Shown here: positions 38,041 through 49,182 of the stretch, piece after piece
How positions within the stretch are numbered: the stretch's first letter is position 1
How the letters are laid out: each line of letters begins with the position of its first letter
NCBI GenBank assembly: GCA_019914945.1
Contig: CM034104.1
Coordinates: 3,660,501 to 3,724,500 of the forward strand
DNA from: Typha latifolia
Taxonomy: Eukaryota; Streptophyta; Magnoliopsida; Poales; Typhaceae
DNA: 64,000 nucleotides
Direction: 5' to 3'
Notes under the pieces: model-generated
Databases searched by the model: none
Told to the model about the DNA's origin: nothing
The model's input: the letters and a program-made list of their open reading frames with translations, nothing else
Program-made: the position numbers and the translations under genes

Positions 38041-38236
38041 AAAGAGATAAGATTTCACACACAGAGAGAGGGAGAGGGAGAGGGAGAGGGAGGGAGAGGG
38101 AGAGGAGAGGAGCTGAGAAAATCCTAATCTTTGAGCTCGGAGAAATACTAATCCTAACCCTAACCCTAAACGGTGGCTGCATGAATAGAGTAGGGAAGGA
38201 GGGTTGTGGCATCAATCCCAGGTACCTGAAGCATCC
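38041..38236 (+). promoter_or_regulatory. Likely leader/proximal promoter of the IREG3-like gene with telo-box
   Basis: A GAGAGGGAGAGGG-type tract (38062-38110) is followed by a telo-box CTAACCCTAACCCTAAAC at 38154-38171, 66 bp before the start codon. Telo-boxes are known plant promoter and leader elements bound by telobox-binding proteins. Placing it in this gene's leader is inference from position. Confidence 0.55.
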
Positions 38237-41200
38237 ATGGGGTTGGTTATCGTCGTCTCTTCTCTGCCTTCGCCTCCCACTCGCATCTCCCTCGCCTCTT
38301 CCTCTCTCCGGAGAGCTCCGCCGCCGAGGCTTGTGCGTCTCGGCAGATGGCTGAGGCCGAGCTCCTCATTTGGGGGAGCCCTCGTTTGCAAGTAATTCCC
38401 ATCCCTTTAATCTTCCTTTTCTGTCATTAGTGTTAAAGATTGTTCCTAATTTTTTTTAAGTTTTATTCTGGTCATAAGTTGGACTTTATGTCGGGATTTG
38501 CCTTTTCATTTGTATATGATGAAGGTATGATTAGGTTTGAGCTATTTATTAGAATGCGAAAGACTATAATGCACATTTGCTTTTGTCAAATTATTTGTCA
38601 ACGATGGAAAAGAAGTGCTATTAGTTGTCCAGATTCATGGATCGGAGAGATCGCCTCGACAGTCCAGTGGTCGAATCTGGACCAAATCCGGCGAGGTTCA
38701 AGAGAGATTTAGTAGGGAGACGTTGGAAACGTGTCGGCTACTCTCACACCTGGTGGAGTCTCCAATGGTTCGCTGTTTGGAGAAGAGATACACCTCCCTG
38801 TGGAGAGTGGAGATGGCAATGGAGGAGGGGAACGTAGCAGGCCATTGTACAAGGAGGTTTTAATCTGTGGTTCCCCAGATATTCCTAATTTCTCGTCTTC
38901 GTGGGTAAACCCTAGGGTTTCTTCTTCTGCGGGGAGAATGCGGGGAGGGATCGGTGCTTGTGTGTGTACTTTTGCTGTGGAGAGAGTGGTCACTAAGCAG
39001 CAAACTGCCGTTATATGCTACAAGTGCAGAAGATTCGGGCATTGAGCTATATCGTGCAAGATAGGGAAGGAAGGGGAGAAGATGCCTCTCTTGGCTGGAT
39101 TGGTATGGATGATGCTACGAGCCTTAGAAGAAATGTGGCAAAATGAGTTAAGATTAAATAAGTGCATGATGGTGACCGTGAAAAGAGGTAGGATCTCAAC
39201 CCAAAACCTAGAGTGTCAATGAGCAACTAATGGGCAGGGGACAATGAATGGTGGGTGCGTGCTGTCACAAAAAACAAGTTTTCGGTAATTTAGCGTATGG
39301 AGGTGATAGGGAGGGGGAGATAGATTTGTGGATTGCAATGTTGGTGTTTACCCCTTGGAGAAAGGGTTTTAGAATGATCTGTATGAAAGAGCCTATGTGG
39401 ATTCGTCTTATAGGTATTCTTCTTCAGTGTTGGAATAATATACATTTTATTAAAATTGTTGAGTTTTTTGGATCTTTGGTGATGGTGGATGACAAAACTA
39501 CTCGAAAGGTGAATTTGCAATCAACAAGATTGGTGAAAGATTTGGTGGGTATACTTGTTAAGATAACATTAATAGTGGAAGGGATAATTTTTGAGGCAGC
39601 TTGTGAAGTGAAGGCAAGGAAGTGAAGTAGGAAGGAGTTCAAGCTTTTACTTGGATAAGAAAATGACCGACAATGGGGTCTGCTTAAAGTAGTATATAAT
39701 GATCGCCTTCTTAACCCCATGATTACTGCGAGTTCAAATCTAAACACGAAATTGGATTCTAACTCACGTAGAGAAAGTTAGGGTTACCACAAATCTCTAA
39801 AGTTAAGAGGTAACTCGAAATTAAACGGTTAAATGGTCGAGTGCTTTTGGGATTGAAATAGATTCGGGATGGATCGTGAAAAGGAAAGGCCGGAGAGGCG
39901 TGGTGGTGATCGACCTAGGGTATGGTATGGTGGTAGAGATGATAATGGTAGAAGTCGAGGTAGTCGGTAGAAAAGGAATAGAAAAGAAATACGATCATTC
40001 CTTAGAGTCAAAGGGGCGTGGCCAGATGAAGAGGAAGGCAGCAATAAAGATCCTAAGTGGTGGCTAGGATTTCAAAGCTTGAAAATAGTCGAACAAGGAG
40101 GAAGGAGACGATCTTGTAAATTAACTTTAATATTCCAAGATCACTATTCGGGTTCACACCACATTTATTTATAGATGGCTCCCCGACTCAAATAGACGTG
40201 GTAATAGGATAGAACAGGCTTAAATCTTATTGCCTAACATAAGCAAAAACACTTATTAAAACACATAAACTAGAGTTCCTCGTCGTCGGGCGTTCAAACA
40301 ACCTTTAGGGTGTTTGATCGCCAATTTATTCTTTGGCTCTCGAGAAAATGCGTTTGAACAGCCTTGGGGGCATTCAGATGTCTATTTATTCTTTTGCTCT
40401 CAGGAATTTGCATTCGAACGCCTGTAGGGCCGTTTGAACGCCCAATTTCGAGATGGGTTATTTCAACTGTTGAAACCTTTATTTCCTTTCTAATCAATTC
40501 CTATTTAACCATTACAGTCTACCACACTTTTCCACCTTATCCTCAAGGTGTGAAGTCAGGAAAGCGATCCATCATGTCGGTCTTGGACTCTCAAGTAGCC
40601 TGGTCGGAGGATGTCATGACCTGAAATAGGAATCATGACCAGCCATGCACCTCAATATGCTTGAGATACACGAAGTATTACTAATATTTTATAAGTGTAT
40701 AATGGCAAGAATAAAATAAATGAAGAGGATTTGTTTTATTTAATTTAAACTAATTGTAATGAAAATAAAACAATGTCATTATTACTGTGTCTCTAAACGA
40801 AATTAAATTAACAATTAATCTAAAACATAAGACCAAAAGAACGGAAAGGTAAATAGGAAAGTTCTAAGTGGAGGTAGGGCCCTGATGCATCTCGCTCAGT
40901 CGACATACTGACCATTACCTGAAATAATAGAAGAGAAAAAACGAAATACATGAGCCAACAATTATAGCTCAGTGAGTATAATCTACTCGAAAACCAAATA
41001 ATTCTAAAATTTTATAGTATTAAATAAAACCCAAGTTCAACAATATAAATAATAATTTTCAACAGGCATGCTCTTAAAATAATGACAATGATAACAATAG
41101 AGAGTCATAACTTGTAACCTTGCTCAGTTTTAACATATTAACATTTTTTCAATGTTTATAATGTCATTTGTCTTAATGGGTCTATACCTGTAGATTCATA

Positions 41201-44200
41201 TCAACTAGAAGTCACCTTAAGATGACGGTCAAGTCTTTCCTCATAGTTGATCCGGTTAGGATCATCAGGAGGTGTTATTATATGATCAACACACTCTGTT
41301 TTTTTCACTAACCGTTAAGAGATGTTAGAATCACCTTACGAAGTTTCTGATCTATCCTAGGACTGTTGTTTAACTCTGCTGGAGTCACCTAAAAAAATCA
41401 CTGCAGTGATCTGATAGGACTTTCTTTTGAACTTTAGATATACTTAGTCACCACGAAAAGCCGCAAGTGATCTATACCTGAATTGTTCTCTAAGTCATAA
41501 CAATACTAGTTTTAATTTTTTCCACTAAAATTTATAATTTGCATAAAGTATGGTGATGCACTGAGTATAATAATTAAGTGCACACATAAAATATAATAAA
41601 TAAATTTGCACACAACAAATTACATAGTTTGATAAAGGTACGAAATATAATATAAATAAATATGTGAGTGAACCCACTCACCTGAGTCTAGGCAAGACAA
41701 CTAAAATCTCTAATCTCTAGCTCACGTGATAAAAATCACCACCTTTAATAATAAATAATGATAAAAAATTTAAATTAAATAATATTAAATTTTTTTACAA
41801 TTTAATCCAAAAATTACCTATTTGGGCCAAAACAAGCCCAATCGGTTGGGGTGGGCTGTAGTTGGCCCGCAACCCCCAATCATACACTTAAATAGATTGG
41901 GCCAAAGTCTTAATCCAATTAAGTTAATGGAATCGGTCAGGTCCCTTGGGAGATCGACGAGTGGGAGATCGACGAGAGAGAGAGTCTGTTGGCCGCACCC
42001 TAAGCTCCCAGACACCCTCACAATCCAGTAGACCACAAGTGGTGGAGGAGAAGCTGTAGATAACGGTCGATAGCTCGACTTCATGGTCGACGGCCATGGA
42101 ATCGTCTCTACCACACATCAAGCCACGAAGACTTCAAGGAAGTGTGCCTGCGACACGAGGCCGATGACGCGAGGCTTTGGCACACGAGCGACATCGATCT
42201 GAAGCCACCGGCCGGCTTAATTAGCCAACAAAGCCGCAGATCCTCTAAAATAGGTTTTTCGATTTTTAACCTATTAAACTTAAATTTAATTTGAGGGGTG
42301 GGAGAGGGCTTATTGATGAGTCGCATGGTGGTCCCATATTACTCCGGTGATGCTTCGTCGGTTCGAAACCACGTCATGACTCCGACGACAAGAAAGAAGA
42401 AAATGAAGGAGAAGAAGAAGAAAAAGGGAAAAGAAGAAGAAAAAGGGAAAAGAGGCCGGGGTAAAGGAGAGAGAGAGAGAGAATTTAGGGTTTAATTTAT
42501 AGAGCAAAATTCAAATCTAAATTAGATTTGGATTCGGCGAGATACCTGCGGCTACCTCGTCGCGTGCCGGAGAGGGAGAGGGGAGGGAGTTGCATGTGCA
42601 GCGCACGTGCACCCTCTTCTCTCTCAATTTTTTTTTTCCTTAGTTCTCATAGAGGATTTGCCAAGCCACTCAATGAGTACCTTCGTCATTAATCTGCCTT
42701 CATGTCTTCAACGGTGCCTTGCTAGCACACGGACCAGCTCGACCCTCTCAATCTCTTCCTATGAAAGAATGGAGGTTGCAAATGATTTGAGACTTGGGAA
42801 CAATTTTAGATGAGTACTGCAAAGGCAGATCAGTTAGTGAAACCTTTTTCTAAGGAGAAGATATACAAGACAATGTTTGATATGACAGAAAATAAGGCAG
42901 TAAAGGTTTAGTATGAAATTCTATCATCAGTTTTGGGGGATAATAAAGTAGGAGATTTTGTATTTGTTCAAGGACTTTTATGATCGGCAGTGTAATATAA
43001 AATGGTTGAACTATGTGGTGTTGTTTTTGATGACAAAGAAAAATGATGCAGAGAGGGTTGAGGAGTATAGGCCTATCAGATTATTAAACTGCAATTATAA
43101 GCTGATATCTATAGTTTTTACAAACATGTTGTATGAAGTGATTAAGAATTTGATTGATGATTAATAAAGTGCTTTTATTATAAAAAAATACCATTTTGAA
43201 CAGTGCGGTGTGTGCACATGAATTGATAGGGATCAAAAAGAATAGAGAGGAAGGCATTTTAGTGAAGTTGGATTTTGAAAAAGCATATGACAATGTGAGA
43301 TAGGATTTTCTAAAAAATGTTCTCAAGTGGAAAGGGTTCTCGAATAGGTGAATTGGTTAGGCTATGTAGACTATGACTACTGGCTTCTCTGTGGTGATTC
43401 TAAATGGTGTGGTGGGGAAGTAGTTTAGATGCAAGAAGGGTTTAAGACAAGGGGAACCTTTGCCCTACTATATTTTTATGTTTGATTGCGGATTGACTTA
43501 AGAGATGGGTTTTGATGATACTTTGATTTCTGTGATGGCTGAGGAGAGAGAAATTATGACCTTGAAGTTTCTTTATTGCTTTGGAGTTGCGTCTGGGTTA
43601 AAAATTAATTTTGAAAAAAGTCATTTACTTGGGGACTGACAAAGATAAAGGAGAGGAGATGGCGGGCTTGTTGAATTGCAAGGTGGAAAAATTGTCCATT
43701 AAAAACTTGGGACTACCATTATATGATAGTAAGTTGAGAAGACAAGATTGGATATCAGTGATCGATAAGATTGAAAGATGAGCTTGGTGGAAAGGGAAGT
43801 TGTTGTCCTTGGGGGGCAGGATTACTCTTATAAATTTAGTGGTAAGTTCCATACCATTGTATTATCCTTTTTCAATTTGCTTGGTTGGGTCATAGCTAGA
43901 ATTGACTAGTTGATAGGGCATTTTTTGTGAACGGTAACAGTGAGGAGACAAAGGGGACTACAGGCTTATAGGATATGAATAAAGCTTTTCTTGTGAATGG
44001 TGGTGGAAGCTTTTGGACTCAGAACCAGCTTCGGGCTTCTGTGGTGATGCGAAGGTATTTTAAGAGATCCAAAATTAAGCTTTTAAGCTGAAAAACTCTT
44101 AACATAATCTCTCCATTTTGGAGAGGTGTTGATGCAAACAGGTAATGTGTTTAAGGTGGGGCTGAGGTTGAAGGTACTTAATAGGCAAAGAATCAAATTC

Positions 44201-47200
44201 TGGACTGATATTTGGTTGGATGATTGTAAATTTGTAATATGGCAACCAGGTTCCCTAGTCTTTTTAAAATTGTGTGGGATGTAAACGTTGTGGACTTTAA
44301 TGTATGGGATGGCCAAGGTTGGAATTTACAATACCAAGAACTTGAAGTGGGAAGAGCAGCAAATGGTAAATGTAGTTAATCACTTAATTGTATAAGATAG
44401 AAAAGAAGGGGAAAAGGATAAGGAAGGGTTGATTTGTTTTTGGAGGGTGAAAAGATGATATGAAGATTTTTGTCTTAAATCAGTAAAGTTGTTTCATTTT
44501 GTTACCTGATGATATGTGTGCCTTTCTCATATTCCAATTTTATGGTTATTGAACATGCTAAGAAATATTTTTTTTTCTCACTGTTATATTTATCGTTCAT
44601 TGGGGAGAATTGATGACATCTCTAGAATTTTTTGCCAGGTTGGATTATGTTACTCCAAAGTGCAGTACAACAAATACTGATGTTGATCTCAACAATGTAA
44701 CTACTGAGAATGGTGGAATAGAAGATCATCCATCTCTTCCATCTGGTTGCTCTATTCCAGTTGTTCATTTAACCGGAGATGTTCTAGATTCACAATTGTT
44801 AAATTTAGTCACAAAAAGGACTGGCCAGAATTCTGTCTTCAGAGAGCTCTCGGTATTCTTCATCTCGACCTGCATTCACATCTTTGCTTAAATAACCAGA
44901 GATAATGGCTGCATTTGTGTTACACATAGTTTTAGTACGATGTGATATTAGAATATTTTACATACCCAAGTTCTCACTATACAGGGTTTTTCTAAAGGGA
45001 AGGAAGATATTTTTGCTGCCATTCCAGCTCATCCTGAGGGACTATATGGTAAGACAATTTCTACAATTCGGAATATCTTTGTTATTTGCATATTAGTTTA
45101 GTTTTATCATATGGTTGAATTTTTAGGTCTAGTTCACTTTAGAAATAAGGGCAATTCTATAATAGGTATTCCTCTTTGTTATTTAAAATCTGAGGCCTTT
45201 ATTCTAACATTGCAATATGTAATACACCTCCCATGGTCTATAACCCTGTCTAAGATTTTAGTTTACCTTTTGAGGAACTTGTCCTATTTTTTATGTAATT
45301 TTATGCAGAGATATGCAATTCAACTAACATTTCTAGAATTAATTGCGGGTAATTTACCAGTGTGTAATGTAGAAAATGTATTTTCTTAAGTTCAGGTTCT
45401 CTTCTTGCATGTAGCTTTATTACTGTGAAGATATATGTGGGCCACAGAACATTATGTGTATTTTATTCACATTCTAGTTATATTGAGTATGGAGTATTGA
45501 ATTTGGCATTCTCAAAGTATCCTTCTAACATCATAGAAGATTGTTACAGCTTTATATGCGAGCTATTTCTTTGGAAATTTTGTGGAACAAGTCTGGAACT
45601 TTGCTTGGCCAGCTTCTCTGGCAATTCTTTATCCAAGTCTGTTGCCTGTGGCTGTTGTGGGTTTCTTCACGAAGGTACATATGTTATTATACTAAAAGTG
45701 AGTACTGTTACATGAATCACCTAAAAGACATCATGATATGCAGCTTGCAATCTTCACTGGGGCCCCATTAGTTGGGAAACTTCTAGATCACTGCCCCAGA
45801 ATACCCATGTATAACAGTCTGAACTTTGTACAGGTGCATGCCCATTGTTAGTTAGTTTCTTGTATTTCATGCCGTATACAGTTAGTTAGCATGTTAATCT
45901 TACATCCGTATAAGTTATCTGTCAGGCAGCTGCTCAGCTGTTATCAGCTACAATGATCATTTATGCACTGAAGACGACAAGCCATTCTCCTAAAACAGCT
46001 GTGCTTGTTCAACCGTGGTTCATACTGTTGGTGGTAGCTGGGGCAATTGAAAGGGTTGCAGGCTTGGCATTGGGCGTCACCATGGAGCGTGATTGGGTTG
46101 TGCTGGTAAATTATACATTTTAAATCCTGACCATAAAATTTCATGTTGTTAGCTTTGATGTGTTTATTTTTTCTTAGATGAATTTTATCTTTGTGAAGTT
46201 AGCAGGGAAAAGTAGGCCAGTTGCATTAGCCCAAGCAAATGCTATGCTTAACCGCATCGATCTTCTTTGTGAGGTGAAAGAGCTACATTGCTTATGCTTT
46301 CAATAATTCTGGATTTTCCTCTGAGATATCTTGTATCTTGTTTGGTGAAGATATCACATTATTCATGAAATTCCTTGAAATGGTTGAAACCTGAAATTAT
46401 GTGCTTTGTGTACTTGTGTATATTTGAAGTTTCCCCGTGATCTATTTAAATTTGATTTTACAATGCAGCATTAGATTTGACTGTCTTTAGCAACTGTCCA
46501 TGCCCTTCACAATGCTTTGTTGATCTCATTAATGTTGTTTCGTTGAATCAAAACAAAGTCAAAAGCAAGTTCTGCTCATTGCATCGTAGGCAAAAGGATT
46601 GGATAAAGGCAAGTTTGTCTTCTCTGAATGAAAAGAATGAACTGAGAGGAAACTCTAGTCTGGAACTGTGAGTATGACATCTGCAGATGTTGATTTGACT
46701 TTGTTCAATGGCTAAATTCAGAGGATAAAATGGCTTAAGAAGAAAAAGTCCGATGTTTGTCTTTCTATATGATTAGCTTGTCTTTTGAAGGAGAAATATC
46801 ATTGATCTTGTATTTAATGGCTTAAAAGTCAAGCCTTAGTCCCATTATTCAGGGGATACAGCCCATGTACAACTGACATTTCTATGTATGTACATCTGTG
46901 TGCATGTACAAACAGCCTTGTTCTTCAAAAGTCAAGTTGATACAAGTTGCTAGGTTTATGAAGTACATTCCTTGATTGATTAAGAACTATGAAGATGAAA
47001 ATGAAGAACTCATATCTTCCCTATAAATATACTTTTGCTAGAGTTTTGATGCATCTTGGAAAAGAAATGCTAGTATGCTATGAAGTAGTATTACTCTGTA
47101 CAGTCAAATTTTCTTTGCCAATGGTGGAGAATTTTCTTTTCGTGTCAACTTAGCATGTTATGTATCAAGAGAAAATGATGTGATAGTAAGATTTATTTAT

Positions 47201-49182
47201 ATTTGAGGTTTTTATATTATCAGAAATTTAGCGTGCATCACATGATAACATTTTGAGATTCCTTTTGCAGTCCTGGTATTGTTTCCACACAGCTTCAGTT
47301 CATTTTGCAATTCTACCTGGTTTATTTAGGTTGATGTCCATGTCTTATCTTCTTAAATGCAACACAATATTTTGATGATATACCATCAATAAGAAAATAA
47401 GTTATTCTGAAATATTGTTGCCCGGAATATCCAGACAGCTGGTGCTTCACTTTTTGGCATCCTGTTGTCCAAGTTTAATGCAGTGACCTGCTTAAAGATT
47501 GCTTGTGGTTTAATGGTTTGCAGCATGCCTGTTCTGGTAAACAACTTTCCCCTTCTTTTAGTCTAAATGGTTAAATCATCATTCCATTCCCTCCCATTAT
47601 ATCCAGTCTTTCAGGTTATACTGGGTCAGACAATCAACAGGCTTTCTAGTCATGTTCTTGATTGCTATAGAATCCCTGATAAATCTTTTAGACTTGGTCT
47701 TCTGCTCGATGCAGGGAAAATATGTAAGACAATTACTCATGCAACTGATATTATCGATAAATATTCATTTCTATTTGTATGGCAGATGAACCTAACATTC
47801 TTGTAACCTTCAGTTGAAAATGGAATTTATGCAATCAGACATGGCTGGAATGAGTATAAGCATCAGATTGTTCTTCCTGCAAGTGTGGCATCTGTACTTT
47901 TATGTTTTAATATAGCACTTGCTCCTGGTGCCCTCATGACTGCACTTCTAATGCATCATGGTAGGTTTCGATTTTCTACCATTTATGCTTGTTGTAATTG
48001 AAATTCAGTCTGCACATTAATTAGCATTCATGATCTCATCATATTTAAATGTCTCTATCTTTTGTATATGATTTCATCCTAAGAAAATTGCGAGTACTAA
48101 ATATGTCTTGTAACTCCGGTGGATTTAATTTAAGAATTTGTCCACTTGGACTCCTTGGTACAAGTAGTTAGGCGGTTAAACTGCAGACATCAATGTTTCA
48201 TGTAACCTAAGTATCCAATAATGTCTCATCTCATTGGCCCATTATTTTCGGATAAAAAACTGAAACTGGGAAGAGAAAAGCAGTATAATCTTATCTTTGT
48301 TCCCCACATACCTTTTCGCCACTGAACCACAACAATAACCTATACAAAACATACTCAAATTTGTCCCATCTATTGTAGGTTAGTTTACCAATCCTCGTGT
48401 CATCACTATGAGCATATTAGGATCTACTTGGTACTTTCATAGTTTGTTGTGCTGATGACTGATGTAAATCCAAGAGTCTAACTTTTATGCCTAAACAGGC
48501 GTAAGTCCCTCTATTATTGGTGGTTTTAGTGGATTATGTTCAATCATGGGCTTTGCAGCAACATTCATATCTTCAAGTTTGGTAAAAAGGCTTGGAATCC
48601 TGAAGGTTGGATTCTCAACTATAATAACATTTGTCTTTCTTAAATTGCATTCTTCAAGAACATAGCTAAAGAATAACTATGCTGTACCAGGCAGGAGCAG
48701 CTGGATTGATATTTCAAGCTTTGTTTTTGGCAATAGCTCTCGTTGTGTATTTGACTGGTTCTGTTTCTCGACAAGCACCATTACTTATCTTCCTCGTTTC
48801 AATTGTAAGCATCAGATATTGTGTACGTTTTACCAGATCCTATCCTACAGGTACAAAATGTCTCACTCCAGTGATGGTTTGCACTTTGCAGGTACTATCT
48901 AGGTTGGGACATATGTCATATGATGTTGTTGGGACACAGATTCTTCAAACTGGGGTTCCTGTAGCCAAAGCAAATCTGATAGGGACGACGGAAGTTTCAA
49001 TTGCAAGCCTTGCTGAGTTCATAATGCTTGGTGTGGCCATAGTTGCAAATGATGTGTCGCATTTTGGCTTTCTGGCAATTCTTTCTTTATTTTCAGTGAC
49101 TGGTGCTGCATTGATGTTCTGTCAATGGTTGGCAAATCCAACAGATGAACAGAGAAAACTATTCAATTTTGACTCAGATTGA
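38237..49182 (+). CDS. IREG3: Chloroplast ferroportin-family transporter (solute carrier 40 member 3; IREG3/MAR1-like), 13 exons
   Basis: A membrane transporter of the ferroportin family. The Arabidopsis relative sits in plastids and affects iron balance and aminoglycoside uptake. Exons: 38237-38391, 44639-44852, 44985-45048, 45550-45674, 45744-45833, 45926-46105, 46199-46273, 47435-47536, 47615-47723, 47814-47960, 48499-48605, 48691-48804, 48892-49182. All phases agree, giving 590 aa against about 598 in Arabidopsis. Exon 1 encodes a Ser/Arg/Pro-rich transit peptide. About ten membrane segments follow; conserved phrases include [74 protein letters not shown] and [10 protein letters not shown]. 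Exon 1 was linked by its transit-peptide character and matching phase (it ends in AA, exon 2 opens with G). Intron 1 is 6,247 bp and full of transposons. The weaker GTAATT donor of exon 1 is noted. Confidence 0.94.
38630..40079 (+). mobile_element. LINE, 5' part (ORF1) inside intron 1 of the IREG3-like gene
   Basis: In the plus strand, an opening stretch from about 38634 ([20 protein letters not shown]) leads to a zinc knuckle (CYKCRRFGH, a stop, then AISC) near 39015-39055. A DUF4283-like gag domain follows at about 39380-39610 ([33 protein letters not shown]). Stops break it repeatedly. The knuckle precedes the DUF4283-like part, which is the order in some plant LINE families. The right edge is where the chromovirus LTR starts at 40080. 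Confidence 0.75.
40167..40174 (-). promoter_or_regulatory. TATA box of the chromovirus LTR
   Basis: The minus strand reads CTATAAAT, downstream of the palindrome units in the same orientation as in the copia LTR. Confidence 0.55.
40291..40440 (-). promoter_or_regulatory. Three 60-bp units with paired CGTTCGAACG-type palindromes
   Basis: Six sites start at 40291, 40311, 40351, 40371, 40411 and 40431, so steps are exactly 20, 40, 20, 40, 20. Sites are more degenerate than in the copia array (CGTTCAAACA, TGTTTGATCG, CGTTTGAACA, CATTCAGATG, CATTCGAACG, CGTTTGAACG). The inner spacers are G-rich (CTTTAGGG, CTTGGGGG, CTGTAGGG) and the outer spacers carry GGCTCTC or TGCTCTC, as in the copia LTR at 4590-4872. 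Confidence 0.8.
40466..40611 (-). pseudogene. Chromovirus pol tail (end of chromodomain region), first part
   Basis: The minus strand encodes the family-typical end of gypsy chromovirus pol: an ATWE-like phrase with its Trp now a stop, then RFPDF, then LEDKV after a one-base frameshift, then a stop at 40514-40512. It continues at 42657 on the far side of an inserted LTR. Confidence 0.8.
40612..42651. mobile_element. 2.0-kb LTR (solo or internally deleted) inserted in the chromovirus chromodomain
   Basis: The block starts TGTCATGACC and ends TTCTCATA. It is flanked by the exact 5-bp duplication GAGGA at 40607-40611 and 42652-42656. Removing it and one GAGGA copy rejoins the chromodomain reading of the host element across the break, which proves the insertion. 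Inside it is non-coding, with CTCAGTGAGT near 40969 and ACCCACTCACCTGAG near 41674, features also seen in large gypsy LTRs. No internal coding region is present. The TG...TA ends are non-standard at the right side. Confidence 0.85.
42657..42811 (-). pseudogene. Chromovirus pol tail (chromodomain), second part
   Basis: The minus strand reads a chromodomain core with KVLIEWLG directly abutting the insertion point, preceded by VLARR- and VEDMKAD-like phrases in broken frame. Nothing of integrase or earlier domains follows, so the chromovirus is truncated here and LINE sequence resumes. The junction at about 42811 is approximate. Confidence 0.75.
42812..44460 (+). mobile_element. LINE, 3' part (reverse transcriptase) inside intron 1 of the IREG3-like gene
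   Basis: Broken but clear LINE reverse transcriptase on the plus strand: [20 protein letters not shown] (about 43050-43110), [13 protein letters not shown] (43263-43302), a [10 protein letters not shown] stretch (43434-43464), and FDDTLI (43512-43530) at the place of the catalytic F-A-D-D box, preceded by a deletion. [13 protein letters not shown] follows. After about 43690 comes the usual C-terminal region ([30 protein letters not shown] near 44180-44222). With the 5' part at 38630-40079 it is one LINE, missing the endonuclease region. It ends near 44450; no poly-A tail was recognised. Confidence 0.85.

Larger units (their letters stand above)
40080..40465 (-). repeat. 3' LTR of a Ty3/gypsy chromovirus
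   Basis: In element (minus) orientation the LTR begins TGAAATAACC and ends ATTTTCA, next to LINE sequence. The pol stop codon (40514-40512) lies about 47 bp before it, with the purine-rich stretch AGAAAGGAAATAAAGG between, the order expected of a gypsy 3' end. It contains six palindromes and a TATA box. The length of about 386 bp suits small chromovirus LTRs. Boundaries are inferred from TG/CA ends. Confidence 0.65.
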
